From assembly GCA_017519405.1 (NCBI GenBank), contig JAFWSH010000005.1, positions 62,001-126,000 of the forward strand: DNA of 64,000 nt, read 5' to 3'. The notes beneath the pieces were generated by a model, which was given only the letters and a program-made list of their open reading frames with translations, was not told the origin of the DNA and searched no databases. How positions within the stretch are numbered: the stretch's first letter is position 1; each line of letters starts with the position of its first letter. This document shows positions 57,101 to 64,000 of this stretch, piece after piece. The DNA is from Clostridia bacterium (lineage in GTDB: Bacteria > Bacillota > Clostridia > Christensenellales > Aristaeellaceae). A program made the translations under genes and the position numbers.

Positions 57101-58672
57101 TCAGCCGTCCTGCTGCTCCGGCGGCTCTGTCCGGTTCAGCTCAAACCAGAAGGTGGTGCCCTCCCCCTCCCGGCTCTCCACGCCGTAGGGGACGCCGTGC
57201 TGCTCCAGGATGCCCCGGACGATGTTCAGGCCCAGGCCGCTGCCGATCACCGCCCGGCGGTGGGTCTCCTTCGTCCGGTAGTAGCGGTTCCAGATCAGGG
57301 GCAGCTCCTCCGGGGCGATGCCCTTCCCGGTGTCCCGGACCTCCAGCCGGACCCGCCCCTCCCGCAGGGTCTGCTGCACCGTGACGGTCTTGTCCCCGCC
57401 GGTGTAGGTCAGGGCGTTGCCCAGCAGGTTGTAGATCACCTGGCCGATGCGGGTGGCGTCTCCCTCCACCCACAGGCGCTCCGCCGGCGCGAAGGCCACC
57501 CGGTAGCCGTCCTTCTCCACCAGCTTTCCCACCCGCCGGACGATCTCCTCCGTCCCGTCCGTCAGGCAGAAGGGGCCGATGTGCATGGCCACGCCCCCGG
57601 CCTGCATGCGGCTGAAATCCAGCAGCTCGCTCACCAGGGTGGACAGCCGCGCCGTCTCGTCGATGATGATCTGCATGTTCTCCGGGGTGTTCTCGTCGGG
57701 GATGTCCCGCATGGCCTCCGCGTAGCCCCCGATCATGGTCAGGGGGGTGCGCAGGTCGTGGCTGATGTTGGCGATGAGTTCGTGCTGCAGGTGCTCCACC
57801 TGGCCCAGCTCCTCCGCGGCCCGCTCCAGGGTGGTGTTCAGCTCCGCGATCTCCCGGTAGCCGTCGGCGTGGGCCGGCCGCTCATAGCGGGACTTGGCCA
57901 GGCTGCGGGCCGCCTCGTTGGTCTCGATGATGGGCCGGGAAACCCAGCCGGAGATGCCCCAGGCCAGCAGTCCCACCCCCACCATCACCAGCAGGGTGAT
58001 GAGGGTCATCTGGGCCCGGAGGGCGCTGACGGTGGAGGACACCGGGGAGATGCGGGTGTTCAGCAGCAAAACAGCCTCCGTCCCGTCCTGGAGGGTGAGG
58101 TCCCGGGCGTAAATCAGGGCCATGGCGCTGTCGTTCTCCCAGTCCCCGAAGCGGTCGCCGAAGGACCGCCTGCCCCGCCGGGTCTCCGACGCATCCGCGG
58201 TGTCGGGGTGCGGGGTCTCCCCGGTGCCGTCCCCGGGGGGCAGGGCCTCCGCCGGCAGCTGTCCGGGGCTGAACATGGCGCTCACCCGGAAGAGCCGGGT
58301 CACGGGTTTCTCCGCGGTCCGGGCCTGTTCGCACCAGCGGGCCAGGTCCTGGGCGCCCATCCGGTGGATCAGGCAGTTCCTGGTGCCCTCGGCGCTGACC
58401 AGGGGCGTCAGCTCCCCGTCCAGCAGCAGCACGCACACATCCCCCTGCACCGCCAGCAGGTCCGCCATCTCCTGCATCTCCTCCGGGGAGGCGGCCGTGG
58501 CCAGGCTGTCCGCCGTGGCGGTCACCTGGCGGATCCGGTAGGAACGGTAAAAGCTCTCCAGAAACACGATCTGGAAGAGCCAGAGCATGAGCACCAGCGC
58601 CGCCCCGAAGAGCAGCAGGGCCAGGGAGATCCGCCGCCGGATCCCCGGTCTTTTTTCTTTATTCCTTTTCAA
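57101..58672 (-). CDS. Two-component sensor histidine kinase
   Basis: This is a membrane kinase of about 523 residues. It has a first helix (about 14-36), a sensor loop (about 37-205) and a second helix (ITLLVMVGVGLLAWGISGWV), followed by a HAMP-like linker. The H box is HELIANISHDLRTPLTMIGGYAEAM, the N box NLLGNALTYTGG, and the G boxes DTGKGIAPEEL and GSGLGLNIVRGIL. The likely start is a TTG at 58672 behind GGGGAGTGGG, overlapping the regulator by 14 nt. An ATG at 58714 in the same frame has no ribosome binding site. The sensor loop gives no clue to the signal. Confidence 0.9.
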   Translation of the reverse strand: MKRNKEKRPGIRRRISLALLLFGAALVLMLWLFQIVFLESFYRSYRIRQVTATADSLATAASPEEMQEMADLLAVQGDVCVLLLDGELTPLVSAEGTRNCLIHRMGAQDLARWCEQARTAEKPVTRLFRVSAMFSPGQLPAEALPPGDGTGETPHPDTADASETRRGRRSFGDRFGDWENDSAMALIYARDLTLQDGTEAVLLLNTRISPVSSTVSALRAQMTLITLLVMVGVGLLAWGISGWVSRPIIETNEAARSLAKSRYERPAHADGYREIAELNTTLERAAEELGQVEHLQHELIANISHDLRTPLTMIGGYAEAMRDIPDENTPENMQIIIDETARLSTLVSELLDFSRMQAGGVAMHIGPFCLTDGTEEIVRRVGKLVEKDGYRVAFAPAERLWVEGDATRIGQVIYNLLGNALTYTGGDKTVTVQQTLREGRVRLEVRDTGKGIAPEELPLIWNRYYRTKETHRRAVIGSGLGLNIVRGILEQHGVPYGVESREGEGTTFWFELNRTEPPEQQDG

Positions 58673-59333
58673 AGCGGTATCCCACTCCCCGCAGTGTGGT
58701 GATCCTGTCGGCATAGGCGCCCAGGGAGCGCCGCAGCAGCTTGATATGGGTGTCCAGGGTCCGGTCGTCCCCGTAGAAGTCGTAGCCCCAGACCTCCCGG
58801 AGGAGCTTCTCCCGGTTCAGGGCCAGGCCCCGGTTCCGCACCATGTAGAACAGCAGGTCATACTCCTTGGGGCTCAGATCCACATCCTGCCCGTCCAGGG
58901 TCACCCGGCGGGCGGAGAAGTCGATCACCAGGCCGTCCCCCACCCGCACCACGTCCCCGGCAGCCGGGGCCGATGTGCCGCTGCGCTTGAGGATGGCCCC
59001 CACCCGCATCATCAGCTCCCGGGAGGAGAAGGGCTTCACCACATAGTCGTCCACCCCGGTCTCGAAGCCGTGGATCCGGTCATACTCCTCGCCCCGGGCG
59101 GAGAGCATGATCACAGGCACGGCGGAAAACTTCCGGATCTCCCGCACGGCGGAGAAGCCGTCCAGCTCCGGCATCATCACGTCCATGATCACCAGGTCGT
59201 AGGCATGGGCGCGGCATTTCTCCACCGCCTCCATTCCGTCGCAGGCCTCCTCCACCTCATAGCCCTCGAAGGCCGCATACTTGCGGATCAGATCCCGGAT
59301 CAGCCGCTCGTCGTCCACCACCAGCAGTTTCAT
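58659..59333 (-). CDS. OmpR-family response regulator
   Basis: The 224-residue regulator has a receiver domain (1-115) with the acidic pocket DD (7-8), the phosphoacceptor Asp 51 (VIMDVMMP), Thr/Ser position in MLSARG and Lys in VVKPFSSREL. A winged-helix DNA-binding domain follows (about 130-224; VDLSPKEYDLLFYMVRNRGLALNREKLLREVWGYDFYGDDRTLDTHIKLLRRSLG). It precedes and overlaps its kinase gene. It has its own promoter. Confidence 0.95.
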   Translation of the reverse strand: MKLLVVDDERLIRDLIRKYAAFEGYEVEEACDGMEAVEKCRAHAYDLVIMDVMMPELDGFSAVREIRKFSAVPVIMLSARGEEYDRIHGFETGVDDYVVKPFSSRELMMRVGAILKRSGTSAPAAGDVVRVGDGLVIDFSARRVTLDGQDVDLSPKEYDLLFYMVRNRGLALNREKLLREVWGYDFYGDDRTLDTHIKLLRRSLGAYADRITTLRGVGYRFEKE

Positions 59334-59362
59334 CTGTGTTGTCCTCCCATCTGTCCCGGGTG

Positions 59363-59391
59363 ATTATACCACAAACCCCCGCCTGTGACCA
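59363..59391 (-). promoter_or_regulatory. Promoter for the two-component system
   Basis: On the minus strand, TATAAT (59363-59368) is preceded by TGG (extended -10), with TGGTCA (59386-59391) 17 nt upstream as a partial -35. Confidence 0.75.
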
Positions 59392-59395
59392 GAGC

Positions 59396-59746
59396 CTACC
59401 GCCCCAGGGTGCAGTGGATCCGCCTGCCGCCCCGCTCCAGCTCCAGGTCCGTGCCCGGCTCCATGGTCCGGAAGCAGCTGCTGGGGATGTCCGCCTCCGT
59501 CAGGGCTGCGCCGTTCATGGTCAGCAGCAGGTCCCCGGGCTCCACCCCGGCCTGCTCCGCCGCGCTGCCGGCCATCACCGCCAGCACCCGGGCACCGTCC
59601 TCCGCCGGGGAGAGCACCACCCCCAGCTCCTGGCCGCTCCGGGACGCCGGGGCCGACAGTCCGGCCAGCGCACCCGCCAGCAGGCCCAGCACCGCCAGCA
59701 CGGCCGCCGCCGCCAGGATCCGGGCCCTTCTCCCATGTCCGCCCAC
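59396..59746 (-). CDS. Small membrane-anchored PDZ-domain protein
   Basis: The 116-residue protein has one membrane helix (ILAAAAVLAVLGLLAGALAGL, about 10-30) and a single PDZ domain (about 40-115; GVVLSPAEDGARVLAVMAGSAAEQAGVEPGDLLLTMNGAALTEADI). There is no protease domain. The start is probably GTG 59746, which has AAAGGAGGGG just upstream. An ATG 33 nt earlier sits on top of a possible -10 (CATAAT) and has no binding site. It lies upstream of the two-component system in the same direction and might tether or sense a protein ligand; function unknown. Confidence 0.75.
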   Translation of the reverse strand: MGGHGRRARILAAAAVLAVLGLLAGALAGLSAPASRSGQELGVVLSPAEDGARVLAVMAGSAAEQAGVEPGDLLLTMNGAALTEADIPSSCFRTMEPGTDLELERGGRRIHCTLGR

Positions 59747-59859
59747 GCGCTCCCCTCCTTTCCTTCTGTACGGCTCCATTATGCCCGCCCTCTGTGAAGG
59801 CCATGTGACCGACAGGCGAATCTCCCGTGCTTTCCGCTTTTCTCCTGTCGGGCGCCCCT

Positions 59860-60017
59860 GCGGGCACCCGGCAGCGCAGAGAGATTTGCGGTTGTTGTGG
59901 GGATTACGTCTTTATTCAGGTTGATATTATGTGTTTTTGTGGTGATTGCATCCATATTCGTTGTGTATTTTCATTCTTCAGTGGGATTTTATGCTTCCGC
60001 ATCCGGAAGCAGGGACA
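59860..60017. other. AT-rich intergenic stretch without a recognised gene
   Basis: Bases around 59880-60000 are clearly AT-rich (ATTATGTG, TTTTTGTGG, TTGTGTATTTTCATTC) in a GC-rich window. On the plus strand a GTG-started frame from about 59897 encodes a hydrophobic stretch (FRLILCVFVVIASIFVVYF), but it runs on into the antisense of the next gene with no stop soon after and no good binding site, so I do not call it a gene. It lies upstream of the PDZ gene and downstream of the DUF4956 terminator. Confidence 0.5.
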
Positions 60018-60042
60018 GAAAAAGCACCGCGGCTGCGGTGCC
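60018..60042 (-). terminator. Terminator of the VTC-DUF4956 operon
   Basis: On the minus strand, GCACCGC-AGCC-GCGGTGC forms a perfect stem followed by TTTTT. Confidence 0.85.
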
Positions 60043-60068
60043 TTCTGTCGGGCAGGGGCCCGGATCGG

Positions 60069-60737
60069 TCACATTTCCCCGTGGGTGTCCGGCACCATGC
60101 CCAGGGACACGGGCAGGTTGCCGTTGCGCTCCCGGATGGCGTCCAGGAGGACCCTGGCCTTCGCCGGATCCCGGAGGGTGCCCCGGTACACCAGCTGGTA
60201 GGCAGCCCCCATCTCCACCGTGCGCACCCGGATCAGCCGGCAGCGGGTGAAGTGGGCGGCCAGCAGGTCGTCAAACAGGCCCTCGGTCTCCAGGCTCTCC
60301 GGCAGGGAGATGCGCAGCTCCCGGTATCCGTCCGCCGCCTTGCCGAAGCCGCAGAGGCTGAGGAGGGCGTGGGCCACCAGGTACAGGCCCATCAGCACAC
60401 AGGCCACCGCCACATAGCCCGCCCCCAGGCACAGGCCCACCGCCGCCGCCAGGAACACCGCCAGGATCTCCTGGCCGCTGCCCTGCACCGAGCGGAACCG
60501 GATCAGGCTGAAGGAACCCGCCACGGCGATGCCGGCCCCCAGGTTGCCGTTCACCGCCAGAATCACGGTGGCGGTGATCAGGGGCAGCAGGGCCAGGGTG
60601 TAGGAGAAGGAGCGGGTGGTCTCGTTCCGCCAGTTGTAGTACAGGGCCCCCAGGATGCCCAGCGCCAGCGCCAGGCCCAGGACCAGGAACACAGGCCCCG
60701 CCGTCAGGCTCCCTGTGAGAAAGATACTGTTGAACAT
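60069..60737 (-). CDS. DUF4956 membrane protein
   Basis: The 222-residue protein has four N-terminal helices (about 10-135) with the conserved NLGAGIAVAGSFSLIRFRSVQGSGQEILAVFLAAAVGL segment, then a cytoplasmic alpha/beta domain (about 140-222). This is the DUF4956 layout. The family is regularly found beside VTC-domain genes in bacteria as I recall; a channel or transporter role has been suggested but not shown. It overlaps the VTC gene by 34 nt and ends the operon. ATG 60737 follows a GGAGCGGA-type binding site. Confidence 0.87.
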   Translation of the reverse strand: MFNSIFLTGSLTAGPVFLVLGLALALGILGALYYNWRNETTRSFSYTLALLPLITATVILAVNGNLGAGIAVAGSFSLIRFRSVQGSGQEILAVFLAAAVGLCLGAGYVAVACVLMGLYLVAHALLSLCGFGKAADGYRELRISLPESLETEGLFDDLLAAHFTRCRLIRVRTVEMGAAYQLVYRGTLRDPAKARVLLDAIRERNGNLPVSLGMVPDTHGEM

Positions 60738-61453
60738 GTCTGTCCGCTCCTTTCTTGTGCCCCCTGCCCGGGCCGGATGTACTGCAGGTAGGCCGCGCCG
60801 TACTTGGAGAAATGTGTGCGCCGGATGTCCTGCGCCGCCAGAAGCCGCACCAGCCACAGGGGCAGGGTGCCGCCCGTCTTCACCTCCATCAGCCGCAGGC
60901 CGTCGGGGAGGATGGGCAGCCCTTCCTCCGGGCTGTCCAGGTCCAGCTGCCGGTCCCGGAAGGTCAGGTTCCGGTCGAAGGTGACCCGCAGGGACGCGTC
61001 CTCCGGGTGGAACCAGGCGTCCCGGTCGTAGGCGATCACCACCGCGGGCACCAGCCCCCAGCGCTGCGTCATCCACAGCGCCTCCCGGCCCACCTGGCCG
61101 GCCCGGTCCGGGAGACTCCCCCGGGCCAGGCCCTCCATAGCCTCCGCCAGGGACAGGGCGGCGCGGCGCTTGTAGACCACGCCGTCGTATTTCTTCTTGA
61201 TCTCCAGATAGCTCTCCCGCAGCGCCCCGGGCTCCCCGTAGGCCCGCAGCCTCAGCTTCTCCTTATAGGCCGGCCGTTCCAGGGAGGTCCGGATCAGCAG
61301 GTGCTCCGGGGTGTCATAGTACAGGCTCTGGATCCTGGGGCAGCCGAAGTCCAGCCGCCTGAAGCCCCGGGCCTGCAGCCCCGCCGCCACCGCCTCCGCC
61401 TGGGGCAGGGTCAGCAGGTACTTGGTCTCCACCCTTGCGAAATTCTCCGCCAT
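60704..61453 (-). CDS. VTC-domain polyphosphate polymerase
   Basis: The 249-residue soluble protein is a stand-alone VTC (triphosphate tunnel) domain. It shows the first-strand VETKYLL (Glu 9, Lys 11), YYDTPEH (about 45-51), KEKLRLRAYG (about 66-75), the Lys-rich EIKKKYDGVVYKRRAAL, RVTFDRNLTF, LMEVKTGG and HFSKYGAAYLQY. These correspond to the phosphate-binding basic strands and metal-binding Glu of yeast Vtc4, which makes polyphosphate from ATP. The basic and acidic residues look intact, so it is probably active. It starts 2 nt after the DUF4353 gene and overlaps DUF4956. Confidence 0.9.
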   Translation of the reverse strand: MAENFARVETKYLLTLPQAEAVAAGLQARGFRRLDFGCPRIQSLYYDTPEHLLIRTSLERPAYKEKLRLRAYGEPGALRESYLEIKKKYDGVVYKRRAALSLAEAMEGLARGSLPDRAGQVGREALWMTQRWGLVPAVVIAYDRDAWFHPEDASLRVTFDRNLTFRDRQLDLDSPEEGLPILPDGLRLMEVKTGGTLPLWLVRLLAAQDIRRTHFSKYGAAYLQYIRPGQGAQERSGQTCSTVSFSQGA

Positions 61454-61455
61454 GC

Positions 61456-63162
61456 TTATCTCCCTCTCCCGCCGCCGTGGCCGTAGCCGGGGCCGCCATA
61501 GCCGGGACCCCCGAAGCCGGGGCCCCCGAAGCCGCTGCCGGTCCAGCTGTTGCTGTCCTGAGCGTCCGCCATGGAGCCGCTGTAGAGGGTCTGGCTGCCG
61601 CCCAGGAGGGTGAAGCTGCCGCTGTCCCCCAGGGCGCCGGAGGCGATGGTCAGGGTGCTGAAGGCGTTCGCCGGGGTGAAGCTGGCCAGGGCCGTGCCCT
61701 GGGCGTCCGTCAGGGTGAGGGTCTCCCCGGCCTGGCCGGAGACAGACAGGGTGACGGAGCGCAGGCCCGAGAGGCCCACAGCGCCCCCGCGCCCGAAGCC
61801 GCCGCCCGAGGAGGCCGTGATGAGGGTGCCGCCGGTCATGGTGCCGGTGCCGTTGAAGTCGATGGGGCCCTCCATACCGGAGGAGGCCGTCCAGACCCCG
61901 ATGACGCCGCCGGTGACGGCGATGCTGCCGTTGCTGTCCAGGCCGTCGCCCCCCGCCGTGACGGCCAGGGTGCCGCCGGTGACGGTGAGCATGCTGCCGT
62001 CGTCCGCCTCACCGCCGCCGCCGCCCCAGGCCCTGCCCCAGCCGCCAAAGCCGGAGCCGTCGCTGCCGCCCCCGGCATTCAGGCCGTCGTCGGAAGCCAC
62101 GATCCGGATATCGCCGCCGTTCACGGTGACGCTTGTGCCCTCCAGGCCCTCATAGCTCTGGACCACGTCGATGGTGCCGCCGTTCACGGTGAGGTTCTCA
62201 TCCGCGTGCATGGCGTCGTCGCCGGTGCTGATGGTGAAGGTGCCTCCCAGGACGGTGACGTTCACGGCGTGGAGGCCGTCGTCCGCGCAGTCCAGGTTCC
62301 AGGTGCCGTCCAGCACGGTGAGGTCCGTGGCGGCCTTCACCGCCTTCTGGGAGGTGCCGTCGTCGGAGGTCTGGGAAGCGCTGTTCCAGTCGTCCATCCG
62401 GCCCCGGCCCTGGCTGTTGGCGGAGGTTTTCACGGTACCGGCGCCGCCGCCGGTGACGATGACGGCGCTGCCCCCCGCCAGCACGATCCAGCCCTTGTCG
62501 TCCCGGTCGGTGCGGGTGGTGGTGATGCCGTCCCCGCCGGCGGTGACGGTCATGGTGCCACCCAGCACCAGCACGGAGTTGCGGCCCCGGATGCCGTCCT
62601 TCACGGCGCTCACCGTGAGGCTGCCCCCCGCGATGATGAGGTCCGCCTTGCTCTGGATGCCGTGCTTCTGGGTGCCGTTGGCCGTGAGGCTGCCCCGGCC
62701 GTTGATGGACAGGTCGTCCTCGGCGTAGAGGGCCGCGGCGATGGTGTCATCCCCGTCGGTGACGGGGGTGCCGTCGGTAAGGGTGTTCTCCGTGCCCTCC
62801 GCCAAGGTGATCACCAGCTTGTCGGCCTGCTTTTCATAGATGGCCGGGCCGGCGGCGCTGGTGATGGTGACCCCGTTCAGGATCAGGCGCACCTTGGCGT
62901 CCTCCGGGGCATCCACCGTCACCTGGCCCTGCATGGTGCCGGAGAGGACATAGTCCCCCGCGGCGGTGATGCTGACGCTGCAGCCGGTGACGCTGTTCAG
63001 GTCGATGGTCCGGGCCTTGTCGGCGCTCCAGCTGTCGTCCACGTCCCGGTTTTTGTAGAGGGACTCCACGTCCACCGTCTCCGCCGCCAAGGCCGGCAGG
63101 GTCAGGGTGCCCAGCGCCAGCACCAGGGCCAGCAGGACGGAAAGCATCTGCTTAAGCTTCAT
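61456..63162 (-). CDS. Secreted carbohydrate-binding domain protein (DUF4353), beta-helix
   Basis: The 568-residue protein has a signal peptide (MLSVLLALVLALGTLTLPALA). It is built of repeating beta strands with the rungs typical of DUF4353: ADLIIAGGSLTVSAVKDGIRGRNSVLVLGGTMTVTAGGDGI, NVTVLGGTFTISTGDDAMHADENLTVNGGTIDV and SVTVNGGDIRIVASDDGLNAGG. The last 25 residues are a Gly/Pro/Tyr repeat (GFGGPGFGGPGYGGPGY). DUF4353 is described as a carbohydrate-binding region and often accompanies CotH proteins. It overlaps the small membrane gene by 11 nt and is followed directly by the VTC gene. Confidence 0.88.
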   Translation of the reverse strand: MKLKQMLSVLLALVLALGTLTLPALAAETVDVESLYKNRDVDDSWSADKARTIDLNSVTGCSVSITAAGDYVLSGTMQGQVTVDAPEDAKVRLILNGVTITSAAGPAIYEKQADKLVITLAEGTENTLTDGTPVTDGDDTIAAALYAEDDLSINGRGSLTANGTQKHGIQSKADLIIAGGSLTVSAVKDGIRGRNSVLVLGGTMTVTAGGDGITTTRTDRDDKGWIVLAGGSAVIVTGGGAGTVKTSANSQGRGRMDDWNSASQTSDDGTSQKAVKAATDLTVLDGTWNLDCADDGLHAVNVTVLGGTFTISTGDDAMHADENLTVNGGTIDVVQSYEGLEGTSVTVNGGDIRIVASDDGLNAGGGSDGSGFGGWGRAWGGGGGEADDGSMLTVTGGTLAVTAGGDGLDSNGSIAVTGGVIGVWTASSGMEGPIDFNGTGTMTGGTLITASSGGGFGRGGAVGLSGLRSVTLSVSGQAGETLTLTDAQGTALASFTPANAFSTLTIASGALGDSGSFTLLGGSQTLYSGSMADAQDSNSWTGSGFGGPGFGGPGYGGPGYGHGGGRGR

Positions 63163-63358
63163 GGGATTGACCTCCTTTGATCCAGTGCATCACGCTCTGG
63201 GCCCCGCCGCACACGCACAGGGCGGCCAGCAGCCAGCGGGAGATGCCGTTATCCACAAAATTCATCATGGGGTTGAACTGGTCCAGCACCAGGAAGACGA
63301 CGAACATCAGGGAGAGGATCATCGTCAGGTGACCGGCCAGGGACTGCAGTTTACTCAT
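63152..63358 (-). CDS. Small two-helix membrane protein
   Basis: This 68-residue protein has two hydrophobic segments (about 9-26, MILSLMFVVFLVLDQF, and about 40-52, RWLLAALCVCGGAQ). No family is recognised. Its start overlaps the NAGPA-like gene by 8 nt (ATGAGTAA) and its end overlaps the DUF4353 gene by 11 nt. That tight fit on both sides argues that it is a real gene in the operon. Its role is unknown. Confidence 0.75.
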   Translation of the reverse strand: MSKLQSLAGHLTMILSLMFVVFLVLDQFNPMMNFVDNGISRWLLAALCVCGGAQSVMHWIKGGQSHEA

Positions 63359-64000
63359 GGGTGTTCACCTCCGTGATCAGCAGGGCGTCGCTGCTCTCCC
63401 GGCCGCCGCCGGAGGGGTCGTTGATGACCCCGTCCTGCCACACCATGACGGAGGAGTTGCCCCCGTCCAGGTTGTAGGCCGCCGTGCAGCCCAGGTCGTG
63501 GAAGAGCTGGCTCAGATCCGGCAGGCTGATGCCCGCGGAAGCGCCCCGGCCGTCCACCACCACCATGCAGTAGTGGCCCGGCTCGTAGTAGCCGATGGCG
63601 GTGCGGGGGTTGTTGGCGATGAGGCGGCCGGTGCTGTCAAAGGCGGTCAGCACGCTGCCGTCGGTGTCCAGCAGGGCGGGGCCGAAGGTCCAGGCCTGCC
63701 AGGCGCCCTCCGCCACCGCCTCCTCCACCGAGAAGGCGGATCCGGGCATCACCCGCATCGTCCCATTATAGTATAGCACACAAACGTCACAATTGGTAGG
63801 ATTGGCCCGATAAATCACGCCGTTGCGGATCACCACGCCCTCGCCGGTGTTGCCGTAGTAGTCGCCGTTGACCGCCAGCAGCGCATTGTTCAGGGCCGCC
63901 ATGTCCGCCACGCTGTCCCGGAAGCCGGTGCCGTAGGTGTCCTTCGCCAGGGCGGACCGGAAGCAGGTGATGTCCCGCACATAGATATCCGCCAGGTAGT
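63351..64000 (-). CDS. Phosphodiester glycosidase (NAGPA-like, DUF2233) domain protein, N-terminus cut by window edge
   Basis: The frame enters from the right edge and ends at 63351, giving 216 residues of the C-terminal part. Motifs are ALLAVNGDYYG, GVVIRNGVIY, WTFGPALLDTDGSVL, NPRTAIGYYEPGHYCMVVVDGRG, GISLPDLSQLFHDLGCTAAYNLDGGNSSVMVW. The NGDYY, GYYEPG, VDGR and LDGGNSS blocks define the NAGPA fold, which removes sugars joined by a phosphodiester. The missing N-terminus may hold a signal peptide. It is the first gene seen of the DUF4353/VTC/DUF4956 operon, so a phosphodiester-linked surface polymer is a plausible target. Confidence 0.88.
   Translation of the reverse strand, partial: YLADIYVRDITCFRSALAKDTYGTGFRDSVADMAALNNALLAVNGDYYGNTGEGVVIRNGVIYRANPTNCDVCVLYYNGTMRVMPGSAFSVEEAVAEGAWQAWTFGPALLDTDGSVLTAFDSTGRLIANNPRTAIGYYEPGHYCMVVVDGRGASAGISLPDLSQLFHDLGCTAAYNLDGGNSSVMVWQDGVINDPSGGGRESSDALLITEVNTHE

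Noticed and set aside
59897-60250. A plus-strand frame starting with a hydrophobic stretch in the AT-rich island
   Set aside because: The start is GTG without a clear binding site, and most of the frame is antisense to the DUF4956 gene and its terminator.
1-64000. CRISPR arrays, tRNA or rRNA genes, transposases, integrases and prophage genes
   Set aside because: None was found on reading both strands; the genes present are chromosomal housekeeping and envelope genes.

Overview
The window is GC-rich DNA (roughly two thirds G+C by eye) that is almost fully coding, from a Gram-positive Firmicute-type bacterium, most likely an uncultured anaerobic Clostridia member (Oscillospiraceae or Christensenellales-like gut lineage; this is inference). 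The support is an FMN riboswitch driving an ECF-type riboflavin transporter, an L10 leader, the murB-rapZ-whiA block, LytR-CpsA-Psr and clostripain families, DUF368, DUF1461 and DUF4349 proteins, strong GGAGG ribosome binding sites, and several secreted SH3b or peptidoglycan-binding proteins with Thr/Pro/Ala-rich linkers. No tRNA, rRNA, CRISPR array, insertion sequence, integrase or phage gene was seen, so this looks like ordinary chromosome.

Layout. 1-4.6 kb: an edge-truncated DUF5058 membrane protein (-), then riboswitch-ribU, a VanZ-glyoxalase fusion, a membrane-anchored DUF218 protein and an RsbW-like ATPase (+). 4.6-7.8 kb: a large secreted protein with eight SH3b repeats (-). 8-19.8 kb (+): MBL-fold hydrolase, tsaB-rimI, a PrsA-like foldase, GH43 glycosidase, an ECF sigma factor with a DUF4349 partner, DUF1810, prfB, DUF1461, an AIM24-like protein, a DUF368 (undecaprenyl-phosphate transporter family) protein and a peptidoglycan-binding protein. 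20-33 kb (-): tdk-GNAT; a five-gene YesL/methyltransferase/hslO/HEAT-like/zinc-ribbon operon; a DUF3267 zinc protease; thrC; a P-loop protein; rplJ-rplL with its leader; a von Willebrand A protein. 33-37.8 kb: PstS-like protein and DUF3237 (+), SDR and mtnN (-), a discoidin-like/SH3 secreted protein (+). 37.8-54.5 kb (-): a tandem flavodoxin protein, DUF4375, a duplicated secreted protein, an LCP ligase, then the run murB-rapZ-C11 protease-whiA-pepC-cinA-caspase-like lipoprotein-recO-nth-nadR-yfbR-like. 54.6-57.1 kb (-): aroF-pheA behind an apparent Phe/Tyr leader-peptide attenuator. 57.1-59.7 kb (-): a two-component system and a PDZ protein. 60-64 kb (-): DUF4956, VTC polyphosphate polymerase, DUF4353 beta-helix surface protein, a 68-residue membrane protein and a NAGPA-like phosphodiester glycosidase, all overlapping or abutting.

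The envelope dominates: wall precursor synthesis (murB), lipid carrier recycling (DUF368), LCP ligation, and SH3b, PG-binding, VWA and discoidin-type surface proteins. The most notable items are the complete-looking attenuator ahead of aroF-pheA, the murB-rapZ-whiA block in which a C11 caspase-fold protease occupies the place usually held by yvcK, a neighbourhood with three cysteine peptidases, the translationally coupled VTC/DUF4956/DUF4353/NAGPA operon at the right edge, and a consistent promoter style (17-nt spacers, often an extended -10 TGn).
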